The notes beneath the pieces are model-generated. The model had not been told where the DNA came from. It searched no databases and saw only the letters and a program-made list of their open reading frames with translations. A stretch of DNA of 64,000 nt. It comes from Acrasis kona (lineage: Eukaryota > Heterolobosea > Eutetramitea > Acrasida > Acrasidae). This document shows positions 21,028-29,969 of this stretch, one piece after another. Made by a program: the position numbers and the translations under genes. Each line of letters starts with the position of its first letter. The first letter of the stretch is position 1. The stretch is taken from the NCBI GenBank assembly GCA_026419775.2, contig JAOPGA020001266.1, positions 38,743-102,742 on the forward strand, written 5' to 3'.

Positions 21028-21800
21028 ATGAACCTATCTAGAACGATATCGATGGATGGTAAGGATACATCTACTATCTAAACTAACCCGAAGATTCTCC
21101 TAGGTTCCCCATACCAAGCACGATTAGGAATGAAATAACAATTGCAGATGATGTTTCTTTCCGGAATCACCATTCGCTTGCTGCTTTGGAAGCGGAAGAG
21201 TTGAACTATTCAGCAACAGATAAATTCCGTCATACTTTATCTAGAATAGTCTACTCTAAGGTGTACTGGCTCTTCTTTTTTGTTATAATAGCTTTGAATA
21301 TTGCTCTACTCATCTACAATGTGGTTAAACTACTAGACCAGTAAGTACGACATCGCTTTTAATAATACTCACTTCATTAAAGTCCAAAAGAGTGGTGGTA
21401 CATTACACTGGAGTTTATAATTAACGGATTCCTTGTTCTGGATGTTGTTGTGCGCATCATAGTAGAAGGTCAAACATATTTTAGAAAATGGTTGAATTGG
21501 TTAGATTTAATTTTGACTGCATCATGTGTGATTTCTTTAATTGTTTATTTGATAAGTGTACAGGGCTCTTTTGAGGAGGGAGTTGGAGAAGTTTTTGATA
21601 TTGTTCTTGTCATTTTGCGTTTTGCAACCCAAGTGCCTCGTATAATTTTATTCATTAGAAACCAATGGAAGAGGAGAGATGTCTTCAAGAAGCAATATAT
21701 TGATTTGGGAGAGTCTGCGGAGGTCAATTTAGATCCCCTACCTCAGAAGAATCATGATGATAAAAGTGATGATGAAGTTGAACTTCGGTTATCTGCTTAA
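21028..21800 (+). CDS. Voltage-sensor-domain-only membrane protein
   Basis: A four-helix membrane protein of 213 residues. Exons are 21028-21058, 21148-21340 and 21383-21800; the second intron (42 nt) is secure. The first intron is 89 nt, longer than any other here, and its acceptor is chosen only because it keeps the frame, so the N-terminus is uncertain. Helices: S1 YWLFFFVIIALNIALLIY, S2 WYITLEFIINGFLVLDVVVRII, S3 LDLILTASCVISLIVYL and S4 VILRFATQVPRIILFIRN. There is no pore loop or S5-S6, so it is a stand-alone voltage-sensor-like domain in the broad Hv1/TPTE/TMEM266 class. S4 has few regularly spaced arginines, so strong voltage sensing is doubtful. The C-terminus is acidic and cytosolic. 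Confidence 0.65.
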
Positions 21801-21880
21801 TGTATTTATTCAATAACATGTTTGAATTCTATATATATGTGTAGTTGTTAATGTACACTCCCTAGGTGTTGACTAATTTC

Positions 21881-22225
21881 TTATTCAGAATCAACTCTTA
21901 ATGAACGTGGAAGGTACTTCCTTTTGACCACGACTTTTCTTGATGCCACATTTGATGAGATCTCTGTGCTATTGTTAACAGTACTCTGCACTGGAGTATT
22001 TTGTTGCTCATCAGTAGTTTCTTCTTCCACCCTTGTTCCTTCTATATCATCTACAAAGTTCTTTAGACTTTCTTTAGGTTGGGTAGGTGAAGGGGTTGGT
22101 GACGGTGAAGTGTTGTTCTTTCTAGTGATGAATGATACGATTCTGCCTAATCTAGGGGAAGCGAGTGGGTCCTTACGCACAGCACACTCTTCTTGGATGC
22201 TAATGTTGAGGTTATTTTTTTTCAT
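21881..22225 (-). CDS. Small Ser/Thr/Pro-rich hypothetical protein
   Basis: A 114-residue protein of unknown function, convergent with the voltage-sensor gene (80 bp between stops). It has a basic middle (LGRIVSFITRKN), a Ser-Pro-Thr-Pro linker and a basic C-terminus (RKVVVKRKYLPRSLR). It is predicted largely disordered, with no signal peptide or membrane segment. Codon usage is like its neighbours. A TGTCAAAA motif lies 56 bp upstream of the start, as for several other genes in the window. Confidence 0.5.
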   Translation of the reverse strand: MKKNNLNISIQEECAVRKDPLASPRLGRIVSFITRKNNTSPSPTPSPTQPKESLKNFVDDIEGTRVEEETTDEQQNTPVQSTVNNSTEISSNVASRKVVVKRKYLPRSLRVDSE

Positions 22226-22377
22226 CCTGTGAACTTGAGAACTCAGTGCGTTCGTCTTGGTTACCTATTCAACAGTCAACTGTCAAAATCGGGATGTATA
22301 TTTTCAGGACATGTCTATCAAAATACAAATTTCACCAAAACGGTAGAAAACAATTAACAAAAAGAAAAGTGAAAAAA

Positions 22378-23311
22378 TTATAATTTACTTTTGAAACTCT
22401 TCATTTTGTTCATATATTGGGGCATTGAGCAGCCAGATGTAAATGTGCTACCTCCGTCTACTTTTATTATGGCACCTGTTACATAAGAGGACGCAGGGCT
22501 GCTCAAGTACAAACACATGTTGGCTATGTCCTGAATCTTGCCAAATCGCAATAGAGGAATATTTTGTCTCATATCTTCAATCAAGTTTGGTGGTAGTAAT
22601 CTAGAGAAGCCCTCTGTTTCGTCGATTGGCCCTATGCAAATCGAGTTAACACGAATGTTTTCACCACCCCATTCTACGGCCATATGCCCTGTCATGGCAT
22701 CAATAGCTGCCTGTTAGATGTTAATCAATGTTATGGGTAGTAAAAATTACCTTTGCGGCACCAGCATGAACTTGCAAGACTTGTGCAGTCATGTGTAGGT
22801 TTGCAGAAAGGTTAATAATGTTGCCACCATTCTCTTTGAACCACTTTTCATGAGCAAGTTTTGATGCATTAAATGTTCCGACGGTGTCGATGTCCATAAC
22901 CGTTTTAAACGCGTTGCTGGATAAGCCTGTAATAGGAGCGAGGAAGTTTCCAGCTGCACCATTAACTAGTATAGTGATTCTGCCAATTTGCTTAGCGGCG
23001 TTGTCAAATGCCTCGCTTAGTAGTTTATAATCTCTGACATCGGCCTGGACAGCGACGCACAAGGTTCCATTGTTGTGCTTTCTCATGAGTTCTGCTGCGG
23101 TGGCATCCAATCTGTCCTTTTTACGACCGACAATTGCGACGTTACATCCATGCTCAAGGTAAGCATCTACAATTCCTTTACCAATTCCACTACCTCCACC
23201 GGTCACAATTGCAGAGTGGCCACGTAGAAAGTTGTCAGCAAAGGTTTTGTTGGACATGTTTGTGAAATAATTACAAAAATCGTTCACATCCCCCAATTTG
23301 AAACAGTTCAT
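22378..23311 (-). CDS. DECR2: Peroxisomal 2,4-dienoyl-CoA reductase (SDR family)
   Basis: An NADPH-dependent short-chain reductase for beta-oxidation of unsaturated fatty acids. Two exons (22751-23311 and 22378-22710, intron 40 nt) give 297 residues. Cofactor motif TGGGSGIG and the DECR-specific segments AAGNFL, FKTVMDIDTVGTFN and LQVHAGAAKAAIDAM (across the splice junction) are present, followed by RVNSICIGPI and SYVTGAIIKVDGG. The C-terminus is -SKL, a perfect type 1 peroxisomal targeting signal. As in DECR proteins, the usual SDR Tyr is replaced in the HAGAAK region. An ATG 18 codons downstream (MSNKTFADN) is an alternative start. Both leave the enzyme domain complete. Confidence 0.95.
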
Positions 23312-23502
23312 GCACCGTTACGAACAACGTCAACCGGCCACCACAACCTAAAAATCAGTCACTTTGTTTATGGATTTTCTATCTGACTGTACGCTACATT
23401 AAAGTGCAGCGAAGGTTTGAAGATGACAGTCATCCGTAGTAAACAGAATCAAATAAACAGAATAAATAGACAGAGTAATTTATTATTTATAAACATATAT
23501 AT

Positions 23503-24798
23503 TCAAAGTGATGTGTAAAATACAAAAGTAGCATCTTGGAAATCGCTCACATAATGGCAGCCTTTGCTGATGTTACTAAATTCATTCCGGTACATTATAT
23601 AAACGTGTTGCCAACACTGCACCATCAGTGATGTGACATTAACTTGTTCATTAATCTGATTATTCTCCCTCATCATATCTAGCGCATCATGCATCACGTT
23701 CTGGTTTACCAGTGTTAAAAATATAATCAGTTGACCTTTATGATTTTTTATTTTTTTAGAATTATAACTAGCGACACTCAACACCATGCTGGTGAGTGCT
23801 TGTACAAGGAGACCGCCCTTGCTAAACAATTTGTAAGATTGGTAAAAAGAATTTTGAATTTTCTCATACTCACATTCCGACTTCCATTGCCGAAGCGCAC
23901 CTAGTTGTGCAATGTATGCCCTTACTTTCGATGACTGGCACTCAAGTTGAGCGTGATATTCTGTTGATCTGTTGTGATTCTTTTCCATGTGTGGCGTGAG
24001 ATATCTCAAAAGTTCATACTCTAGCGATAAAGTACAAAAGATTGTTTTTGCTTTGATGCTTGTTGCACATGTTTCTGTAAATTGACACAATTTTTCCAGT
24101 TCCATTTCTAGATCCACTCGGTGCATGCTTTGTTGATAGCGTAGTTTAATGTGACGAAGTTTGATCTGCAGCCACTCATCGCTCCATTCTGGAAAGTAAT
24201 TAATGAGCCGTCGCACAGTTTCGCTCATCTTATTGCACGTCTTGTAGTTACGGAGCACCAGTTTTGAAAGTTTTGAAATGACTAACGTTCGGTGACTGGT
24301 AACCTTAAAGTCTAACATGTCCCGAATACAGGCGTCGGCCAAGTTATAGAGTTCCGAAGGTATATACTTCTTTACTAGCATCTTTAAAAATTGAAATCTG
24401 GAATTAACCGATGTTTGTCTTGTCATGGCGATGCGCATAAGTACATCATTTTTATCTTCATATTTGAGAAGGGCCCTCCACTTCTTTTTCATTGACGGAC
24501 ACTCGCATATAGGCTTTTTGCAAACGTTACACTCATCCCGGCTTGGCTCCAGCAGATCATCATCACTTGAGATTTGTATTGTTATACCGCTGGAAATTTT
24601 TTTAATGTCCCTCAAAGTAACGTCTGAACCAAGCACTGTAAACCTTCCGTTTGATTGGATGTTGTCCTCAATTTTCGATCTTATTTTGTTGTACTTATAT
24701 CTAAGCTCGTCTTGTTCGCAAGCGACAAGAGATGCTCTCCTCTCACGCTTCTTCTCGCCAAATACTCCCCTCGTCATCAGGATGGTTGGTGTCAACAT
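23503..24798 (-). CDS. Hypothetical helical protein with Cys cluster
   Basis: A 431-residue protein that I do not recognise. Residues about 85-100 carry a small cysteine cluster (CNVCKKPICECPS) that could bind zinc. The remaining 330 residues look all-helical with repeated basic-hydrophobic helices (for example RFQFLKMLVKKYIPSELYNLADACI), as in solenoid or scaffold proteins. There is no signal peptide or membrane helix. The first ATG is 24798; the frame is open for only a few codons upstream. A TTGACAG-type motif lies 17 bp upstream of the start. Confidence 0.55.
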   Translation of the reverse strand: MLTPTILMTRGVFGEKKRERRASLVACEQDELRYKYNKIRSKIEDNIQSNGRFTVLGSDVTLRDIKKISSGITIQISSDDDLLEPSRDECNVCKKPICECPSMKKKWRALLKYEDKNDVLMRIAMTRQTSVNSRFQFLKMLVKKYIPSELYNLADACIRDMLDFKVTSHRTLVISKLSKLVLRNYKTCNKMSETVRRLINYFPEWSDEWLQIKLRHIKLRYQQSMHRVDLEMELEKLCQFTETCATSIKAKTIFCTLSLEYELLRYLTPHMEKNHNRSTEYHAQLECQSSKVRAYIAQLGALRQWKSECEYEKIQNSFYQSYKLFSKGGLLVQALTSMVLSVASYNSKKIKNHKGQLIIFLTLVNQNVMHDALDMMRENNQINEQVNVTSLMVQCWQHVYIMYRNEFSNISKGCHYVSDFQDATFVFYTSL

Positions 24799-24970
24799 TC
24801 CGTTCACCACGTCACTGTCAATTTTTAAATTTAGAAGAAGATTCTATATTTTAATCTTGATCAAAGAGTGAATCCTTCGAGTTTCATTACTATAATACCA
24901 CATCCTATACCAGTAATCAAGTTGCCAATTGGTTGATAATTACTAATTTCCTTATTGTGGCAACGGCGGG

Positions 24971-25475
24971 ATGAGTGATCCAACAAATGCTGGCCCACGT
25001 GTGGTCACAAGGAATGAATTAGTATGGTATTGCAAAGATTGCGACAGACCATGCCTGCCAATAAAGAGTGAGTGTAGATGTTTATGCGGCCATAGGTTAA
25101 AAGAGCATCAAAAAGACGAAAAGTTCGAATAAAAAACGACAAATTCACTTACATAGTAGAGGGGCACTAGGATGCAAAAATAAAAAATGCAAATGTGGAG
25201 ATTTTTTCTATATTGTTGCGGAGGGTAGTTGGATTCTAAGGTGCAGGTGCAAACACAAACACATTGAACACGATCCATCACAATCCCAACATCCTTGTGT
25301 GAAGGAAAAGTGTGAGTGTAAATCATTTGATTCTCCTTGGGTTTGTAACTGTAACCACCAATGGTGCAACCATGAGCAAAAAATTATTCAAAAACAAATT
25401 ACATTAGGTGTACATATTGAAGAGTTTGGTGTTGGCGACCCAACAAGCGTTTTGCGCGACCCAGAAATGCAATAA
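24971..25475 (+). CDS. FAM221A: FAM221A-like cysteine/histidine-rich protein
   Basis: About 155 residues in two exons: 24971-25122 and 25160-25475 (or from 25157). The first exon ends with the Cys-His segment CRCLCGHRLKEHQKDE. The second has GCKNKKCKCGDFF, then LRCRCKHKHIEHDP, C..C.C and VCNCNHQWCNHEQK. The spacing of CxC, CRCKH and H pairs matches animal FAM221A, where the same blocks occur in this order. The function is unknown, probably structural zinc binding. The intron is 34 or 37 nt because the acceptor is a tandem TAGTAG, and both choices keep the frame. The gene converges on its neighbour with only 2 bp between the stop codons. Confidence 0.82.
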
Positions 25476-25477
25476 AA

Positions 25478-25836
25478 TTAAATTGAACTCCTTGTTTTTT
25501 TCTGTTTGTTCGTTTCAGGCTCATATTCGTCAGGATCAGATTCGTCTGATGAGAAATCTAGTTCAAAAACCCTCTTCCGCTTAGCCCCAGGATTCTTGTT
25601 CGATGTAAATTCCTCATAAATCAGTAGGTCTATCTTCGGAATTTGTTCTACATTTTGCTTTACGATTAACAATCTGTCGTTCGTCTCTTTCTTCTGGTGC
25701 TTCTTGATCTTATCCACATCTTTCAACATCTGAGCTTTTTGTTTGTTCAAGTTATCAATACATTGTATCAACTTGACATAACTAAAAAAATTATTAGCGC
25801 GCAAGATTTTTCGACGTACTCTTGTAGCTGTTCCAT
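25478..25836 (-). CDS. Small helical protein with acidic C-terminus
   Basis: 106 residues in two exons (25820-25836 and 25478-25781, intron 38 nt). The spliced start MEQLQDYVKLIQCIDNL feeds a continuous amphipathic helix of about 60 residues (KQKAQMLKDVDKIKKHQKK). A basic patch AKRKRV and an acidic Ser/Asp/Glu tail follow. This layout is common among small subunits of chromatin or kinetochore complexes, but I cannot name the family. Reading straight through the intron also stays open but gives a Cys/Arg-rich N-terminus that looks non-coding, so the spliced model is preferred. Confidence 0.5.
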
Positions 25837-26030
25837 GTCTGTTTGATTGAAGACTCAGTTGTCCATTAACTTTTAGTTTACAAAATACACATTGCAAGAC
25901 TTTCAAGACTTTGGGCAACAAACAGCTGGATTAAAATTCAACATTATATTTATAATCGAAGTTGATAAATGTTGGTTATGCAAACAAAATGAACGCAAAT
26001 TTGGTGATGATGAGGTTTAATGAATACAGT

Positions 26031-26765
26031 TTAGAAGTTAAGGTCGGTGTGGAGAAACTCCAGGGTTTTTCTTCGGGATTTGACAGTAGATTTACTATTT
26101 ACCATCGCATCCCAGATAGGTTGGTATGATGGAGTACTGATTGATAACAATGTTGCTTTGGTAGATACTCCATGGCATCCGGAGAGCAGTTGTATCAGCT
26201 CTCTCCTTTTAAGCATTTTGAATTTGGGCTTCAACACATGCCCATTTATTAGCGTACAAATGTCAACAGCGGTTGATAAATCATCGACATTGTGATTACT
26301 TGGATCGAAGCAACCAATTCCAGCATGTGCTCCATAAGAATAGTATCTTTTGGCTGAAGGAGAGGACTCAAACAAAGTGGTATTTCTATTATCATAATTG
26401 ATGATCTTGTATGATTAGTAATCTAATGTGATGTGTTTTTTTACCGATAAGCAATCTATCTGACATGGCATTCCTGTTCTATGTGCTCTATCAACACTGC
26501 TGACATAGCCAAATCGAACTCCTGAATCTCTAAGGTTATTGCAATGAGGGCCAACTCCAGTACTCGATTTGAATTCTTTACTGAATTGGGTTATGTCTCT
26601 GGTGCGATATACAAATAAGCTTTTGTCGTTTACTGCGTAGTTGTTAACGTTAGTCATAGAGTGAGCAACCCCTAATACATATCTTGGGTTCGCGTTGTTG
26701 TTTTGACTACCTGGGTCTCCGCACAATACTGATACCACAAGTAACAACAGGAGAAGCAACCTCAT
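26031..26765 (-). CDS. Secreted GDPGSQNNN-family protein, copy 1
   Basis: The first of three tandem paralogues of a secreted family I do not recognise. 231 residues in two exons (26445-26765 and 26031-26405, intron 39 nt). An 18-residue signal peptide (MRLLLLLLLVVSVLCG) is followed by the family signature GDPGSQNNN..PRYVL, then LVYRTRDITQFSKEF, TGVGPH, CQIDCLS (where the intron falls), RYYSYGA..GCFDP and an amphipathic C-terminal domain. Four conserved cysteines suggest two disulfides. This copy is the most divergent and the shortest, ending about 45 residues before the basic tail seen in the other two. GTTGTCAAACGTC lies about 100 bp upstream of the start. Confidence 0.8.
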
Positions 26766-26860
26766 CAGATCTTTTTTAAAATTTATTGGTCTTTGTGTAT
26801 CGGGTTTTTATTAACATTGCCCTCATGATATGTCAGTGTCGTATCACTATCAATAAAGAA

Positions 26861-26873
26861 GTTGTCAAACGTC
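26861..26873 (-). promoter_or_regulatory. Shared upstream element, copy 1
   Basis: GTTGTCAAACGTC on the plus strand (GACGTTTGACAAC toward the gene), about 100 bp before the copy 1 start codon. The same element stands at a similar distance before copies 2 and 3. A role as transcription factor site is inferred from its position and its conservation in otherwise diverged flanks. Confidence 0.4.
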
Positions 26874-26994
26874 GTCGGCTTTTCACTCAAATCGTAAAAT
26901 CTTCAATTAAAAATATCAAAAAATAAGAAATTTTAGCATGATAAATGAGAGGAAGTACACATTTAATCTTGTACAATAGAATGAAGAATAGTGT

Positions 26995-27865
26995 TTAGAA
27001 GATAATGTTAATTGGTAGATATTGCAGATTTCTGTCAACTCGATGTAAAAGATACCTGTTCTTCTTCTTGTTATTGTTTTCGTTACTTTGCACTCTAGCC
27101 ACACTTGCGATGTAAGTAGTACGCAATGCTACTGCGTCTATATCGGTGACTGGCGTATAGCCCAAAGTTTGATCTTTAACTGCTAACAAAGTGGGTTCGG
27201 TAAATCTTCCTTTGACTTCGTTTTGTGCATCGACTATATATTTTGCAAGTTCATGAATACTATAGTCTTTAAAAGGTTCTGCAATGACATGCTTGTTGAT
27301 ATTGACGCAAATGTTCAATGCAACCTCCACGTCGTTGAGGTTCTTGTTTAACGGATCGAAGCAGCCAATGTCCTTGTTAGCTCCGTATGAGTAATACCTC
27401 AAGGCTGATTTTGTATTGTTGAAGATAACAACCTTTTCGCCTTTTTGATTGTTAACAGTCTTGATGTGTTAAATGATGGGTATTGTGCATTCTTACCGAT
27501 AAACAATCGATCTGACAGGCCGTTCCATCTCTGATCTGATAGTCAATGCTGCTCTGGTAGGCAAAAGTGGCGTTTGGATTACTAATGTCACTTTCGTGTG
27601 GCCCCACTCCAGTTTCCTTTTTAAACTTGGTGCTGAACTGGTTCATGTCAGTGGTGCGGTATACTAGGATGCTCTTATCAACTATTCTATTATCTTTCGG
27701 GGATGCAGGAACTCCGACCGGCATTTTAACACGAACTGATTGTCTGCCAATGTTAGGGCTACCAACTGCTAATACATATCTTGGATTTTCGTTGTTGTTT
27801 TGGCTACCTGGATCACCACATAACACTGCCGTCATGAGCATCAAACACACAAACAAATTGATCAT
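26995..27865 (-). CDS. Secreted GDPGSQNNN-family protein, copy 2
   Basis: 277 residues in two exons (27497-27865 and 26995-27459, intron 37 nt). The chosen start gives a clean signal peptide (MINLFVCLMLMTAVLCG); the frame is open upstream but adds a non-hydrophobic leader. After GDPGSQNNNENPRYVL come ILVYRTTDMNQF, TGVGPH, CQIDCLS, RYYSYGANKDIGCFDPLNKN, NKHVIAE and GRFTEPTLLAVKDQTLG, then a Lys/Asn-rich stretch and VDRNLQYLPIN. Closest to copy 3; even the intron is almost identical between the two. It is probably exported or delivered to phagosomes; the activity is unknown. Confidence 0.82.
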
Positions 27866-28243
27866 GTCTTGTGAAGTGGCGTATGCTTGTGTTTTTGGAT
27901 GTTTCCCCCCTTGATTTATGTGGGCGTCAACATCAAGTGGTGAAATTGTCAAACGTCAGTTTCTTCGGAGACCATACCAATACAAGATTCTCAAATAGTC
28001 CATCATAGTTCTAAAGTAAGCACAATACCGAGTGTTGTAACCAGAGTTCAACTGTTGTACATGATCGTGACGAAAGGAGAGCACTTAACTCTCGAAATAT
28101 GTATCATGAATTTGCGTTGTATTGACTACCTGGTAGTCCATTTCAAAACGTGACAGTTTGTTTACCTTTTATTAAATCAAACAAAGTTAATTAAAAGTCA
28201 TAACAAATGAAAAAGCACATGTTTTAATCTTGTGGAACAGTAT
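27866..28243. other. Intergenic region with conserved upstream element of copy 2
   Basis: 378 bp between the start of copy 2 and the stop of copy 3. It contains GCGTCAACATCA at about 27,925 and TTGTCAAACGTC at 27,946-27,957, both shared with the copy 3 upstream region. I see nothing else coding or structural. Confidence 0.5.
27946..27957 (-). promoter_or_regulatory. Shared upstream element, copy 2
   Basis: TTGTCAAACGTC, 81-92 bp before the copy 2 start codon. Identical to the copy 1 element over 12 bases and one base different from copy 3. A second shared block, GCGTCAACATCA, lies between it and the gene. Confidence 0.4.
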
Positions 28244-29111
28244 TTAGACGTTAATGTTAATTGGTAAATATTGCAGGTTTCTATCGACTCCATCTAAAGA
28301 GTTTCTTAAATTCCTCTTCTTCTTCTTCTGACTCTTATTATTGTTGCTTACGTATTGTTGTACGTTCAAGTTAGGGTCCTGTTTACTAGCAACATATAAG
28401 GAACTCAATACTGCTGCGTTGGTATCAGTGATGGCCACTTGGCCCAAAGTTTGATCATTGACTGCTAACAAAGTGGGTTCGGTAAATCTTCCCTTCACTT
28501 GGTTTTGGTTTTGTGTGTTAACAATGTACTTTGCAAGGCGAATCATATCATAATCCTTAAATTGTTCTGCAATCACATGCTTGTTGATGTTGATGCAAAT
28601 GTTCAATGCAACTATAACGTCGTTGAAATTCTTGTTTAACGGATCGAAGCAGCCAACGTCCTTGTTAGCTCCGTATGAATAGTATCTGGGGGGTGGGTTT
28701 ACATTGTTGAAGAAGGTAATGTCATTTCCTTGATAGCTGACAGTCTTAGTGTGTTAAATGATGGGTATTGTGCATTCTTACCGATAAACAATCGATCTGA
28801 CAGGCCATTCCGCTTCTAACCTGATAGTCGACGTCACTTTCGTAGGCAAAAGTGACTTTTGGATCTTGAATGCTGCCGTTGTGTGGTCCTACTCCAGTTT
28901 CCGGTTTGAATTCGGTGCTGAACTGGTTTATGTCTGTGGTGCGGTATACTAGAGCACTCTTGTCTTCACCATAAAATTTAATAATACCTTTTGCTGCCAA
29001 ATTATTAGCAGACAATACATATCTTGGGTTCCTATTGTTGTTCTGGCTACCTGGGTCACCACAAAACACTACCGTCACAATAACCAAACATACAAACAAC
29101 TTTTTGATCAT
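28244..29111 (-). CDS. Secreted GDPGSQNNN-family protein, copy 3
   Basis: 276 residues in two exons (28782-29111 and 28244-28744, intron 37 nt). Signal peptide MIKKLFVCLVIVTVVFCG, then GDPGSQNNNRNPRYVL, ALVYRTTDINQF, TGVGPH, CQIDCLS, RYYSYGANKDVGCFDPLNKN, NKHVIAEQF, GRFTEPTLLAVNDQTLG, a run of Lys/Asn and VDRNLQYLPIN. All conserved cysteines of the family are present. It stands at the edge of the array and is divergent from the five-repeat secreted gene, from which it is separated by 858 bp. Confidence 0.82.
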
Positions 29112-29183
29112 GCCTTCTCTTGTGAATGTTCGTGTTTTTTGGTTTTTTTCACGAGATAGAAGGCGTCAACATCACCAGCGAAA

Positions 29184-29195
29184 TTGTCAAATGTC
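29184..29195 (-). promoter_or_regulatory. Shared upstream element, copy 3
   Basis: TTGTCAAATGTC, 73-84 bp before the copy 3 start codon, with the same companion block GCGTCAACATCA as in copy 2. Confidence 0.4.
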
Positions 29196-29424
29196 GAGCT
29201 TTACAAATCGAACGTCGTTGATCACTTCGGAAGCGATGCCATAAAAAGCGCAGTTGATTGTAAAGCAGTTTATATTGGAAACAAAGTGGATGATATCCGC
29301 CAATTGTTTATGGAGTTAAATTTTGTTCCAGAGTATCAGATATTCGATATGTTATAGATATTCGAGGACCATTATTGCGTGAGAATCGAGTATCATCTAA
29401 TTCACATTGCATATCTGTTCAAAT

Positions 29425-29458
29425 CAATACAGGTACTGCACATATAGTACCTGTATTG
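29425..29458. repeat. Perfect 13-bp inverted repeat with 8-nt loop
   Basis: CAATACAGGTACT, an 8-base spacer, then AGTACCTGTATTG. Every one of the 13 positions pairs. It could be a dyad binding site for a dimeric regulator or an RNA hairpin. Its place in the middle of a divergent promoter favours the former. Confidence 0.6.
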
Positions 29459-29484
29459 TTTTGCTTCGCTTCCGATCCTGACGG

Positions 29485-29499
29485 ACCATGAGTCATGGT
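29485..29499. promoter_or_regulatory. AP-1/GCN4-like palindrome
   Basis: ACCATGAGTCATGGT: seven-base arms around a central G, with core ATGAGTCAT, the optimal bZIP (AP-1/GCN4) half-site pair. It lies 470 bp before the five-repeat gene and 374 bp before copy 3. Binding is inferred from sequence only. Confidence 0.4.
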
Positions 29500-29969
29500 A
29501 CCTCTACTTAGGTTCCGCTAACAAAGGAATCTCGGATTTTTGTGGAATGTGCTTATGGTTCACTTTCGATCACTTCTTATAGTTTTCATTATCAGTTGAT
29601 TGTAAAGTAAGTTGAGTTTAACAGCAATCTATGTTCGATCGGTGGACACAAATGACGAGAGGAATTGCTGCAACAACCAGTGCGTTACATTTTAAACCTA
29701 TATTATCATTATAGAACCTAAAATAACTAACAAAAAATAAACAGTCGTTAATCACGAGAGAATTTACCCACCTTTTTTAAAAAAGACTCAATGGCATTAG
29801 GATTCTGTGACAGGATAATCTAATAGCCGTATCTCGGAGGACATCACTAACCTGTTAGGATACTACCTAAACAAGTGGTTTTATTGTGAATAGACATAAT
29901 TCTCAAACTATTTAAGAAACTTCAAAATAAATCATATAACATCAAACAAAACACAACAAACAAAGAAAC

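Larger units (their letters stand above)
29196..29969. other. Divergent intergenic region of the secretome island
   Basis: About 0.8 kb between copy 3 (minus) and the five-repeat gene (plus), with no coding-like frame. It holds a 34-base inverted repeat (29425-29458), an AP-1/GCN4-like palindrome (29485-29499) and a direct repeat of CAGTTGATTGTAAAG at 29251 and 29593. The sequence GATCACTTC stands 24-31 bp before each copy of that direct repeat, suggesting an old local duplication of a promoter block. Confidence 0.5.
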
